The position numbers and the translations under genes are program-made. From assembly GCF_018812025.1 (NCBI RefSeq), contig NC_063054.1:25424142-25488141 (forward strand): 64,000 bases of DNA, read 5' to 3'. Below are positions 53,601 to 63,691 of the stretch, in pieces; within the stretch, counting starts at the first letter, position 1, and the number at the start of each line of letters is the position of its first letter. The DNA comes from Megalobrama amblycephala (lineage: Eukaryota > Chordata > Actinopteri > Cypriniformes > Xenocyprididae). The notes beneath the pieces were generated by a model, which had not been told where the DNA came from, searched no databases, and worked only from the letters and a program-made list of their open reading frames with translations.

Positions 53601-56526
53601 CATAGATATGGAATGCAGAATCCGGCAACATTCAGTGCATCTGGCAACATTCAAAAGACAGCTGAAAAGGCATCTCTTTTGTGAGCACTTAACCTCATCA
53701 TAAAAAAAAATCTATCCTCACTTATAGGGATAGTTCACCCAAAAATGAAAATTCTGTCATCATTTACTAACCCTCAAGTTAGCCGCTTTTCCACCGTCAG
53801 GCAGAACGGTTCTTAGAATGGTAAGTAACAGTTCCAGTTTTGTTTCCACTGGAGCCTGGTACGGCATGGCACGATTACAATCCGTTCTCGGCCCAGAATT
53901 CTCGGTACGGTTGTCTAAACCGTTGTGTTACCAAGGCAATGACTGACATTTTTATATTACATTCCAAAGAGTGGCCGTTATCAGCCCCACAGTGTAAAAT
54001 GAAACCGTAACCGTACCAGCTGGTCCGGATTGGCACAGAATGGTTACGCAATGAGAACCGTTCGGCCCAATGCTGGAAAAGTGGCTGTTGTTCCATACCT
54101 GCATAAAATTCTTTGTTCTGCTGTAAACAAAGAAAGATATTTGGAAGAATGTTTGTAACCAAGCAGATCTCGCCCCACCCCCATTGACTACCATAGTATT
54201 TTTTTTTCCCCCACTATGGTAGTCAATGGGGGGTGAGATCTGCTTGGTTACAAACATTCTTCCAAATATCTTTCTTTGTGTACAGCAAAACAAAGAATTT
54301 ATGCAAAAATGTATGCAGGTTTGGAACAACTTGAGGGTGAGTAAATGATGACAATTTTCATTTTTGGATGAACTATCCCTTTAATCCCTCCCTATTCTAG
54401 TTTATGCTACTCTAAGCAATGTCTGAAACTTGTATTGTGAGCACTTATTGTGTTTATTTGCCACTTCATGAAAAAGCACTTGCTGTATTCCTAACTTGTT
54501 GCTTTGGATAAAAGTGTATGTTAAATGAATAAATGTAAATGTAAATATGTACTATGGGGAGTCATAATGTGACGTATTGGGCACAGGCGTGGCTTCTGAC
54601 GTCACACGTGTATGTGGGCGGAGTTGGATGTCCACTGCAGCCGCAGAGAACCATACTTGAAGCAGGCCACACACAAAAACGGCGTGTTTTTGCTTGCACC
54701 CAAAAAGGGGCAAATTTGACAAGCAATAAATTGTCTGTGGGGTATTTTGAGCTGAAACTTCACAGACACATTCTGGGGACACCAGAGACTTATATTACAT
54801 CTTGTAAAAGGGGCATTATAGGTCCCCTTTAATCTTCCTTCTGTTCTTTTGTTCTTTAGTCTTCCTTGCTGCTGTCATTTTTTGCTATTAGATTTTGAAA
54901 TGCATTTCATTGCATGTATATGCAGCACTGTGTTCTACACTACTCGTGTAAACACACATTTGCATTGAACTGAATTTCACTGTCACTTATTATTTCAATT
55001 ATTACAGAAATTAACTATTCTTAAACAACTTGATATAGAGCCCTACTTTACCAGTATGCTGGTAAAATATATTCGGTCATTCACCTTCATCAGGCTTACA
55101 TAAAACAGTGAATGCAATACCAACAGATTTTAAAATAAGTGACTAAGAATAAAAAAAAAAAAAAACATAGCTAATAAATGTTTTGATCTCTTTTGAAGCT
55201 TTTTTTAATATGCAGGATTCTTAAGCAAGTCTTATGCTTACTATCTTAGGTGAGAGGTTCATTGATTTATTATTTGCCATTTTCCTTATTATTGCTTTTC
55301 CTGTCTGTGGTTAGGAATTGAGCTCTGCCACAGCAGTTCAGTGTGACAAACTTAGGAGCCCAAAATAAATAAATTACTAAATTTAGTAGCAATTTGTAAC
55401 CATTTAAGGAAATTCATGTTTGTAATAGGGATCGAACTTCATGCTTTTTAATGTCACCCTTGTATAATTAAGAACTATAAAGATAGTCTTTGTTTTGGTT
55501 TGCAATACAGTATCCATGGTCATCATCAGTGTGAGCTATCAAGTGTACTTTAATGTCTGTATACAGAACATATTTAGGCCTATATGAATTCATCCAACCT
55601 GTGCCTTTCCATCCTCCTCTGCTGATTCTTCTCTCTTTCTAGGGGATCTAGAGAAAGAGAAGAGAAGGCTACAAAATGTTCTTTCTACTGGTCAAAAGGA
55701 TGCTGGGACAACTCACTCCCAAAGAGACTTCACAGAAAGAAGAGAGCAAGAGATAGACAGATTCCAAGAGGGTGAGATAGGCAGTTTCTGTTCATTAGAA
55801 TTCATCTAGTCTTAGTGATCTGAATATATGAATATTTCAATCATACTGATTGCGTATTGATTTTTTTTTTTTATTGTAGTTATTTACATTTTTATTTCTA
55901 TTTATTAATCATAATTTAGAGGGAGACACTTTAATTACCTTGATAAGGTAATTAAATAAGCTCAGTAGTATCAGCATCTCATGGTAACATGAAAACTATT
56001 ATTAAATGTCATTTCCTACCAACAGTTCTGGATGAGATTGAAGACAGGAGGCAGTTTTTAGAGGAGATGATGGCATTGGGAAAAGGTCACCAATATCAAC
56101 ACCTCATCAACACAGAGATTTCCCAGGTGAAGATACAAATACATAAGCTCTTAACAGCCAATACTATCATGAAACGTCACCAGCCATCATCAGTTTTTAA
56201 ATGCAACTCCTCCCACAGTTTCAGTCTAAAAACCTGAGAAATTAAGAAGTTATATATTAATGTTTTATGGGACCAGAGTGAAATGTCCTGTTTTTTAATC
56301 ACATTTTTTTATGTATCTTTACATTTTTGTGTGTTAGCTCTTAGCTTTTTCTTAGTCTTAAACTAAAGCTACTTTGTTCTAAAATGTCTAGTGGATGCAG
56401 ACATAATATCAATTGTATTATATTTTCTACCAGAAAATCTGTGAACTTGAAGAGATTGACAGGAAACGCAGTGAAGAACTAAGGACCCTCAATCTAAACG
56501 AAAAAGAGGAACTACAAAGCAAATAG
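50513..56526 (+). CDS. c22orf23: C22orf23 / EVG1 (UPF0193 family), complete
   Basis: Coding exons: 50513-50588, 50692-50754, 50842-51012, 55643-55771, 56026-56126, 56434-56526. All are GT-AG and in phase, giving 210 residues; human C22orf23 has 217. Family landmarks: MMQESRLTDFQQRQI (human has ESRVTNFQQRQI), a middle Lys/Glu-rich stretch, then VLDEIEDRRQFLEEMMALGK, EISQKICELEEIDRKRSEEL. The last half is predicted helical and coiled. The molecular role of the family is not established. A non-coding first exon probably ends at 50434 (GTGAGT donor). Two adjacent ATGs open the frame. An ATTAAA at 56581 may be the polyadenylation signal. It faces micall1 tail to tail. Confidence 0.9.
50587..50612. 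repeat. (GT)n microsatellite overlapping a splice donor
   Basis: About 11 GT units followed by GCGCGC. The exon ending at 50588 uses the first GT of the repeat as donor. Confidence 0.85.
51422..52244. mobile_element. MITE, TTAAAGACACAATATGTA ends (C22orf23 intron)
   Basis: TTAAAGACACAATATGTA at the left, and TACATATTGTGGATTTAA at the right, are inverted ends around 820 bp. No coding content. Confidence 0.75.
53100..53340. mobile_element. Fragment of GTGGACATCCAGC repeat
   Basis: GTGGACATCCAGCCCGGCCC and AAGTGTGACATCAGAAGCCA are the inverse of blocks in the element at 54545-54832, so both belong to one family in opposite orientations. Confidence 0.6.
53724..54384. mobile_element. Palindromic MITE, GGGATAGTTCACCC ends
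   Basis: Left ATAGGGATAGTTCACCCAAA and right TTTTGGATGAACTATCCCTT are inverted. Inner arms (54110-54190 and 54205-54300) form a long near-perfect hairpin around a T/C-rich loop at about 54197-54214, sharing for example AACCAAGCAGATCTC and its inverse. It contains a second element at 53781-54087. Confidence 0.85.
53781..54087. mobile_element. Element with GCTTTTCCA-type ends nested in the MITE
   Basis: AGCCGCTTTTCCACCGTCAG at the left and CAATGCTGGAAAAGTGGCTG at the right are inverted ends, with AGAACGGTTCT-like subterminal motifs on both sides. The host MITE would be continuous across it (CCTCAAGTT joined to GTTCCATACC), with GTT repeated at the junctions. Related ends occur at 21406 and 23584. 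Confidence 0.65.
54545..54832. mobile_element. MITE ending AGGTCCCCTTTAA
   Basis: The right end GGGGCATTATAGGTCCCCTT is the terminus of an abundant fish palindromic family. The left end (TACTATGGGGAGTCATAATG) is diverged. The interior has CGTGGCTTCTGACGTCACAC shared with 53100-53340. Confidence 0.6.
54833..55642. other. C22orf23 intron remainder, nothing recognised
   Basis: AT-rich, with a poly-A run near 55150 and a CT-rich tract at the exon acceptor. Confidence 0.5.
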
Positions 56527-57409
56527 AGGGATGGAGAAAGAGAAGGTGATAACATAGGGTAGTGTTAGACAAATATGAGCATTAAAACTTTGGAAGGTTT
56601 TGGTTTCATGAAGTAATTTTATTTTTGATGTCCACCATCCTAAAAGCACTGACTGTTTTAGAGACAACAAAAAGCCCTTGGAGTTGATCAGGTACACTCT
56701 AAACAAACAAACAATACTGAAATCTGATAAATACACAAACACTCAAATACTTGCAGATGAGACACAAACTAAAATGTCAACAAAATATTTAAAGACACTC
56801 AACAACCAATGAGAGGACATATACATAACTTAAACAGATTAAAGGCACTCCTTCAGAAATACACTCCTACTTGGGTTTACAGAGATTAAGGCCCAACACA
56901 CAGCATGCGACATTCTACAGTAAAAAAAATTAAAATGAACTAAAACTTAATATTGCATAATCTCTTCATGTCAGAGTCTTTAAAGAGTAAGGAACATCTA
57001 TTATTGTATAACATCAAAAACGTGCCTACAGTTACCGTTTATGTGAGTTACAGTCTTTTTTTGTTCTTTTATTAAAAGGGTTTAGACTCATTTTAATGTT
57101 CTCTCTCATTTGAACATTTTTCTGTCATCGATACTTCTTGGTGCACAGCTGTCTGGTCACTATGTAACAAACTTAATGACATTTCAGAGGGTCATTAGGT
57201 ACAAGTTTGATGATTTCTTACACTTTAGGTAGGTATAGTACGTTGACCTAAAATTTGCACTGAAATCCAAAACATGTTTCTGAATTTCTGCTAAGAACTA
57301 GTATTCTGTCAGTAATTACCATTAAAATTTAGTGTTATAACAATATCTTTTAACAATCATTGCAATGTTAATTATTTCAATATTAATCTGTTAAATATTA
57401 ATCATACTA
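56527..57409. other. C22orf23 3' UTR and intergenic AT-rich DNA
   Basis: ATTAAA at 56581 may end the transcript. No other feature is recognised. Confidence 0.45.
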
Positions 57410-57412
57410 AAT

Positions 57413-57890
57413 ACAGTGCCTGACCAAAAACATCTAGGATTAGATCATTATTGCAGTGATCGATATATTTCAATATGTATATTTCAATATGTATATTTCA
57501 ATATATAACTCGTAACTGATGCGGTGTAGCTTTTCATTTCTTAAACAACCATGTCGGAAGATGTATCTATATTCCAGGATGACAATGGCAATAATTATTG
57601 GGCTCAAACTGTGAAAGAGTGGTTCAGGGAGCATGAGGAATCATTTTCACAAATGAAGTGGCCAGCACAGAGTCCTGACCTTAACCTCATTGAAAGCCTT
57701 TGGGATGTGCTGGAGTAGAGGGTGTACAGTGTTTTGACTGTCAATACACAACCTCAGCCAAAAATTAATGCATTTCTTAATGGAAATAAATGTTGTGATG
57801 TTGTATAATGTTGTCGAAACAATGCCATGACGAATGTAGGCTGTAATCAAATCTAAAGGCTGACCCACAAAATACTTTTTTTTAGCCAGT
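57413..57890 (+). pseudogene. Truncated Tc1-like transposon
   Basis: Starts ACAGTGCCTGACCAAAAACA and ends near ACTTTTTTTTAGCCAGTCAG. Inside, a frame reads QDDNGNNYWAQTVKEWFREH and then WPAQSPDLNLIESLWDVLE, the second and third catalytic blocks of a Tc1 transposase. The DNA-binding and first catalytic regions are deleted. A third Tc1 lineage in this window. Confidence 0.75.
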
Positions 57891-58731
57891 CAGTCTATGA
57901 ATCAGTATTAATCATACTACTAAAATTAATGTGTATATAAAAATGTTGTCCGGGGTAGGGTTGCACCAGCTGTTAGTAAGTTCTTACTGAAATTGGAACA
58001 TAAATTTCACACTAGAGGCTTAGTAACTACTAGTTAGTTTGTAACTAACCCTGTACTTTTTGTAATTTTGTTCTGAAAGCATGGAGACAGTAAGTCGTAA
58101 GCTAGTCGTAAAGTAATGCATAGTCACACAATATGAAAATTACTTTCAATGTTCCAATAGTGCATATCAGTTTATCATCTTTAAGTGGAGTCTAACTTCT
58201 TTTGTCCTAAGTAACTAATGGTAAAGTTGTTTCTATTGAAATACAATTTTTTTTGTTTTTGTTTTTACGTAAATAATATTATAACAAAATAAAAATTTGT
58301 AAATACAAATAACAAATTAATAAGAAGCGATAAATAAATACTAATGCAAAAAAACAAAAAAACAAAAAAAACAAAAAAAAAACACAAATGACTTTTATTT
58401 TGGCACAGAGTGATACACACAGAGGTGCGCTGTTTAAATCAGGTTCATGTTGGAGAGCGCCAAGTAATTTATTTATTTTTTAAAAGTGTAAACAAACGTA
58501 AACATCAACAATCTTATATGTCTAAAGGATTGCATTATGTCAGATAAAACATGAGCTTATTGATGCAATTCAATCAATCTGCTATTTTGTTCCAATTGTT
58601 ACTCCTGGTTGGAGGCTTTCACACATTTTAGTGTACTAAAAATTACAAACAAATGTACAGTTACATTTAATGTTGCAATGCTCAAATATTTAATACCATG
58701 CAAATAGTGCCTATTTACAACTAATTATTAT
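57891..58731. other. Intergenic, nothing recognised
   Basis: AT-rich, with an A-rich CAAAAAAAC low-complexity block at 58350-58385. Confidence 0.5.
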
Positions 58732-59073
58732 TAGGGCTGCACGATATATCGCATGAGATTGTCACGCGCATTTCGTCAGTAAAGCCGGTTCCCTGATTAC
58801 CGCTAAATCGCCATCACCTGCTTTCAAATGGAGCGGCATTTAATAGACAGAGCCGTAGTTCACTGAAAAGCCACGCAATATCGCGTTCATTATCGAAGGC
58901 GATTCATCTGCGATATGAACACGATATTGCGTGGCTTTTCAGTGATCTACGGCTCTGTCTATTAAATGCCGCTCCATTTGAAAGCAGGTGATGGCGATTT
59001 AGCGGTAATCAGGGAACCGGCTTTACTGACGAAATGCGCGTGACAATCTCATGCGATATATCGTGCAGCCCTA
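58732..59073. mobile_element. Near-perfect palindromic hAT-type MITE
   Basis: The 342-bp unit starts TAGGGCTGCACGATATATCG and ends with its inverse. The arms of about 160 bp match almost base for base, including GCCACGCAATATCG and CGATATTGCGTGGC around a short loop near 58900. ATTATTAT lies on both sides, which would fit an 8-bp hAT duplication, but the surroundings are ATT-repetitive so this is weak. Confidence 0.88.
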
Positions 59074-59170
59074 ATTATTATTATTATTTTTTTTTTTTAG
59101 GCACAGCTGGTGCAACCTGACCCAGGCAGATAAAAATCTGATACGCCATTCTGAATCCGTTTCTCACAAA

Positions 59171-59171
<1 letters not shown>

Positions 59172-59253
<82 letters not shown>
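59172..59253. repeat. (TA)n microsatellite
   Basis: About 40 TA units. An Ile-Tyr repeat ORF on the minus strand here is an artefact of the repeat. Confidence 0.95.
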
Positions 59254-59257
<4 letters not shown>

Positions 59258-59319
59258 ATTTTTTTTTTTCTTTCTTTTTTTTTTTTCTTTTCTTAACGCC
59301 ATGAGTTTAGGCGAGAGAG

Positions 59320-59640
59320 GCTTAGTTAAGATTCATTTTTTTCTAAAAACCTTAGAACTAAATTTGGATTTACTTGGTTAAAAACCTCTTCAAAAGAATC
59401 AACAGAATAAAACAATTTTCTTAAAAAGTGTTACAGTCCAGTAAAATATGTTTAATGGACAGTGGATTCAGGCAAGATGGACACTTTGGATAATTTTCTT
59501 ATGAAAGTAAAAATGTATGTGCTAGTCTTGAGTGTCCTATCTGGCATCTTGTATAAACAACTTGATCCCAGCGATTATTAAAAGGGAATATATGTTTTGT
59601 TCCAACATCTGGATTTAATTCATGTAATTTGTTGTTTAAG
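59320..59640 (-). pseudogene. Second I/Nimb-like LINE 3' fragment
   Basis: The minus strand reads WDQVVYTRCQIGHSRLAHTF and then CPSCLNPLSIKHILLDC, closely resembling the fragment at 5860-6850 (FDQVVFTRCRIGHTRLTHAF, CMFCKTPLSIKHILLDCP). A stop interrupts it. 5'-truncated. Confidence 0.65.
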
Positions 59641-60269
59641 CACTGATCACAAAATCATAATATAATTTTCCCCAGCACTATTATAAACTGAAAGATTAGT
59701 AATTCATTTCTGCTTTCAACTCAGCAATACTTCTATAATAATTGATGAAAGGGCTGGATTGGGCCTGAAAATTTTCACAACTACAGTTTTTTTTTCACTC
59801 TTCATTGTGCACATAAATACAAGTAGCAGTACCTCTATGCAAATTAGAAATACATAAAAACTCAGAGAACCTGATTAAATTAGGATTAAAAACTGTTGAG
59901 TTTCCTCTGACTGTTACAATGAGTTTAAAAGAAAGGTATTATGTGTGAAACTGTGAATTATGTGTTATTTTGGACTCTCAATATTTTCTCAATCACATTC
60001 AGTATCAGTTTTCTGTTACTGCAAATTGTACAGATAATATAATAAGATTATATAGTGGCTGAGCCTTTCAGGAGATTTTTTTTTTAAGTCAAAAACTTGT
60101 TAAGTTTTTACTCTTAAATACGCAGTAGTGCAGTATATCAGTTCAGCTGCTACTACCTCAAAGGCAAATTTAACATTAACATAAATTTAACATTAATTAG
60201 ACATAAGTAAATCTTTTACATTTAATAAATCTTTTAGATACTCTCTCAGTCAGTCGGTCAGTCCATCCT
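59641..60269. other. Intergenic and micall1 3' UTR
   Basis: Between the LINE fragment and the micall1 stop. No clear AATAAA-based end could be assigned among several AT-rich candidates. Confidence 0.4.
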
Positions 60270-63200
60270 TCAACTGTTCTCTTTCCGGGGACTGATGTCC
60301 TTTACTCCTTCATTCTTGGTGCTCAGTCGTTTCAAAACCTTCATGGGCTTAAATTTCCCTGCTTTCTTCTTCTGCTCACCCTGTCCATGAAACTCTGACC
60401 AAAAAAAAAAAAAAAAGAATCAATGCATGATGTATTAGTATGAATGAGGTGTAAAGTGAGAAAGTCAGAGAGAAGTGAAATACAACTGACCTTTTTTCTT
60501 TAGCATAGCAGCAACTAGTTTGTCTTCCTCCTCTTCCCTAAAGAAGAAATTATGGAACTCCTCAAAACAGCATGCAAACTTGATACTAATAACAAAGTAA
60601 CTTTCTATTTCATATGAAATTTACAGAAAAACAGCTAAGAAAAGGGTTAGTTCACCCAAAAATGAAAATTATGTCATTAATGACTCACCCTCATGTCGTT
60701 CCAAACCCGTAAGACCTCCTTTCATCTTCGAAACACAGTTTAAGATATTTTAGATTTAGTCTGAGAGCTTTCTGTCCCTTCATTGAAAGTGTATGTACGG
60801 TATACTCTCCATGTCCAGAAAGATAATAACAACGTCATCAAAGTAGTCCATGTGACATCAGTGGGTTAGTTAGAAATTTTTGAAGCATCGAAAATACATT
60901 TTGGTCCAAAAATAACAAAAACTACGACTTTATTCAGCATTGTATTCTCTTCCGGGTCTGTTGTTCATCCGGGTTCACGACTCTCTCAGTGACGCTGCTG
61001 ACGTGTTATCCGGTGCGCCCGAGCTTCGTTTACAGTCTGAGGGAGACGCACGCTGTATTCAAGCTATTCTACATTGTTTGTATTTTGGTATTGCTATATT
61101 TTTTAAAATGGTGCGTAAGTGTGCATGTCGCGGATGTCTTAATCGCCAAGTGCATTACCAACGCCGACAGATGAAAGGATTCAATGGAATCAATTCAGTG
61201 GAATCAATTCAATGGAATCAATTCAATGGAAAGGATTCCGGAAGAGAATACAATGCTGAATAAAGTCGTAGTTTTTGTTATTTTTGGACCAAAATGTATT
61301 TTAGATGCTTCAAAATCTTCTAACTAACCCACTGATGTCACATGGACTACTTTGATAACGTTTTTATTACGTTTCTGGACATGGACAGTCTACCGTACAA
61401 ACACTTTCAATGGATGGACAGAAATCTCTCTGACTAAATCTAAAATATCTTAAACTGTGTTCCGAAGATGAAAGGAGGTCTTACAGGTTTGGAACGACAT
61501 GAGGGTGAGTCATTAATGACATAATTTACATTTTTGGGTGAACTAACCCTTTAAGCTCAGGTTCAGTCTGAATCAGAGTTTATGTGCATTGACCGATTAC
61601 CTCTGTCTGTCCATATCCATGTTGTTAACAATCTGGTTCCTCTGCTCAATTATAGTGACAAGTTCTGCCATCAATTGCTTTTCCCTGTCTTTGTCTTCTT
61701 CCGTCCATTCTTTCTCTATCAGAGACGTAAGCAGTCGGGACAGAGATAAAGGAGGGATAGAAAAAGGAATGTAGTTATTTGGAGAAAGGAGGAGGATTTA
61801 GTGACAAGGAGAGGTCAATCAATCTCACTGTTTTCACATTGTTTCATACCTGGCTTGTTAAGTAAGCATCTAAGCTCATATTCCACATCGGCCTGCCTCT
61901 CTTCCAGGTTCTGCTGCTTAGCTCTAAAATCCAGACAATCATCAGACACAGATTTGTTCTCGTTTCATATTTAACTCTACCCAAACTTCCATCTTCCAAG
62001 GTGTTACATTATTATTATTATTATTATTATATTGACAGCTCTGTGGACAGGAACTTTAAGAACCGCTGCCATAGCAAGGTACTGAAGTCAGCACTTCATC
62101 ACCTTACTGGCAATTTCAGTGCTATCCTGCATTCTAATGTCTGTTTCACACTGTGAAAAATGTATCAAGTTGTTTTGATAGATGGAAATTGAGAGTCATT
62201 ACAAACTTGATCATCATGGAATCTTATGTACATGAGGATGAAGATCAAATTTACATCACAGTAGTAAATAAATTTACATAAATCTCCCAACCAGCAGTGT
62301 GTTGCTGCTTCAATCGTGTGCAGTGAGAGTTCAAAAGTTTTTGATTAGCTTTGACTAGCTTGTATTAATAAGGCGACTGAAAAGTCTTAGCTGAAATGTC
62401 ACTGAACAGAGACATCAGATACATTGCTAAATATACACTGACAGAACATTTGAGAGCATCTAAGTGTTTAAGAGAAGATAGTCTCTTAGTTAAAAAAATT
62501 AAATAATAGAGGAGCCTAGTGCAAAAGGGATTTCTCATTTGTTGAAACAGAAAAAGTTTCCAGAAAACCTTTTTTTCCAGAAAAAGGTTCTGCAAAGAAA
62601 GACATTCTCACCCTTCTCTCTAGGTCTAACTGTGTGCATAGTGTTGTTAAATTGATTTTCTAGCATTGTATAGGTTAATTTTAATGATATGTGTACTATT
62701 CAGTTATAAATGTAAATTGGAGATTTTTGCATCATACAATTTGCTAATGGATACCATGACATACATGACATACAAGGGTGGCCTCACACTGAAAAAAATT
62801 AAGAGCCACTGTGCTATAGTATGTTAATGTAGCATATTATTGATGTTGTAGCAAATTAAATAAATGCCAACAGTGCACTTACGTGTAGACCAGCTCAGCC
62901 TCTCTCCGTACCAGTAAGTGCTTCTCATGAATCAAAGTGAACCAGTCAACAAGTAGATGTTCCTCCTCATCATCTGAAATACAGAAAATAAAATCAGAAA
63001 ATAAAATACAGAAAATAAAATCAATAAAAACACAGCCAGAACAGAGTGGATTTTTATGAAGAGTAGCCCAAGTTTTAAGTTCTTAGTCTGGGGCTCAGTC
63101 TCAAGCTGATCAGCCTCTATAAACCACACAAACTGCTTCTCTCTTTAGGTGAGCTACAAGTAAGAAACCTTTACATAACCTGGCTGAGTGCAGTTACTGT

Positions 63201-63691
63201 TCACAGTATGAAAGATGGTAATAAGTACACCGACAAAGAATTCAATAATACACCATGGACAAATCACAATTCTCTTACCATTTGAACATTCTCGTAAGCT
63301 CTTCTCCAGATCCACCCCTCTCTGCTCCAGTTCATCCAACCGTTTCTCCAGATCACTCATCTCAACATGGATATCTTCTACTGGGATATATTGGTCTGAC
63401 TGAACCTACCAAATACGATGACAGGACAAGTAATTATAAATTATATATGCCACAGTTATACAGTGATTCCTTTCTTAAAATAGTCAAAACAAAATCCCAA
63501 CAAATTCATGATGCTAAACTACAAAAAAAAGCAAGAGGATGTCTCTTGTGCCTCACTTTGCGTTTAATGAGAGGAAATCCATGTCCAGGAGCAGGAGGTC
63601 TTGCAGGACGTGGCCCTCTCGGGGGTCTGGGTACAAAAGAGCTGACAGAGGTGGTCGTCTTCCGATTAAATGGATTCTCTTTACAAGTGCG
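60270..63691 (-). CDS. micall1: MICALL1, C-terminal exons (partial; 5' part outside window)
   Basis: MICAL-like 1 is an endosomal scaffold that binds Rab8/13/35 through its C-terminal bMERB coiled-coil domain and EHD1 through NPF motifs. Exons on the minus strand: 63691-63557, 63405-63279, 62973-62881, 61923-61850, 61715-61601, 60537-60491, 60394-60270 (stop TGA at 60272-60270). They join in phase. The first visible exon has the EHD-binding ENPFNRK and [14 protein letters not shown], closely matching human. Then come [80 protein letters not shown] and a basic tail [12 protein letters not shown]. These are the bMERB helices. Fish often have two copies (a/b); I cannot tell which this is. Confidence 0.92.
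61108..61263 (+). pseudogene. THAP-like zinc finger start inside the MITE
   Basis: From the internal ATG at 61108 the frame reads [20 protein letters not shown]. The M-x3-C-x4-C-x-N spacing resembles the first zinc ligands of THAP DNA-binding domains (as in P-element-like and THAP9 proteins). The later Cys/His ligands are missing; instead a tandem GGAATCAATTCAAT repeat (61170-61230) and the MITE arm take over. It is probably a remnant of a longer parent element. The assignment rests on about 15 residues. Confidence 0.4.
61170..61230. repeat. Short tandem repeat (GGAATCAATTCAAT)
   Basis: Four imperfect copies of a 14-16 bp unit, GGAATCAATTCAGT / GGAATCAATTCAAT. Confidence 0.8.
62011..62029. 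repeat. (ATT)n short microsatellite in micall1 intron
   Basis: ATTATTATTATTATTATT in the intron between exons 62973-62881 and 61923-61850. The rest of that intron has no recognised feature. Confidence 0.8.

Larger units (their letters stand above)
53610..54545 (+). pseudogene. LINE 3' end split by a MITE
   Basis: At 53637-53700 the plus strand reads LATFKRQLKRHLFCEHL, the typical C-terminal FK..LK..LF motif of fish LINE reverse transcriptases. The 3' UTR then resumes at 54385 and ends TTGGATAAAAGTGTATGTTA, then AATGAATAAATGTAAATGTA, a known short-repeat LINE/SINE tail. The gap is filled by a MITE at 53724-54384. Confidence 0.6.
60643..61553. mobile_element. Long palindromic GGTTAGTTCACCC MITE in a micall1 intron
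   Basis: Left AAGGGTTAGTTCACCCAAAA and right TTTTGGGTGAACTAACCCTT are inverted. Arms of about 300 bp pair, for example CTAACCCACTGATGTCACAT with its inverse at 60857-60876. The unpaired centre (60950-61255) carries a short plus-strand ORF, described separately. It lies in the intron between exons 61715-61601 and 60537-60491. Confidence 0.88.

Noticed and set aside
54385..54545. Independent SINE ending in ATGTAAATGTAA
   Set aside because: The sequence upstream, once the MITE is removed, is a LINE C-terminus, so a LINE tail is the simpler reading; no tRNA-like head is present.
59084..59302. Minus-strand ORF with a long Ile-Tyr repeat
   Set aside because: Encoded entirely by the (TA)n microsatellite; dinucleotide repeats stay open by chance.
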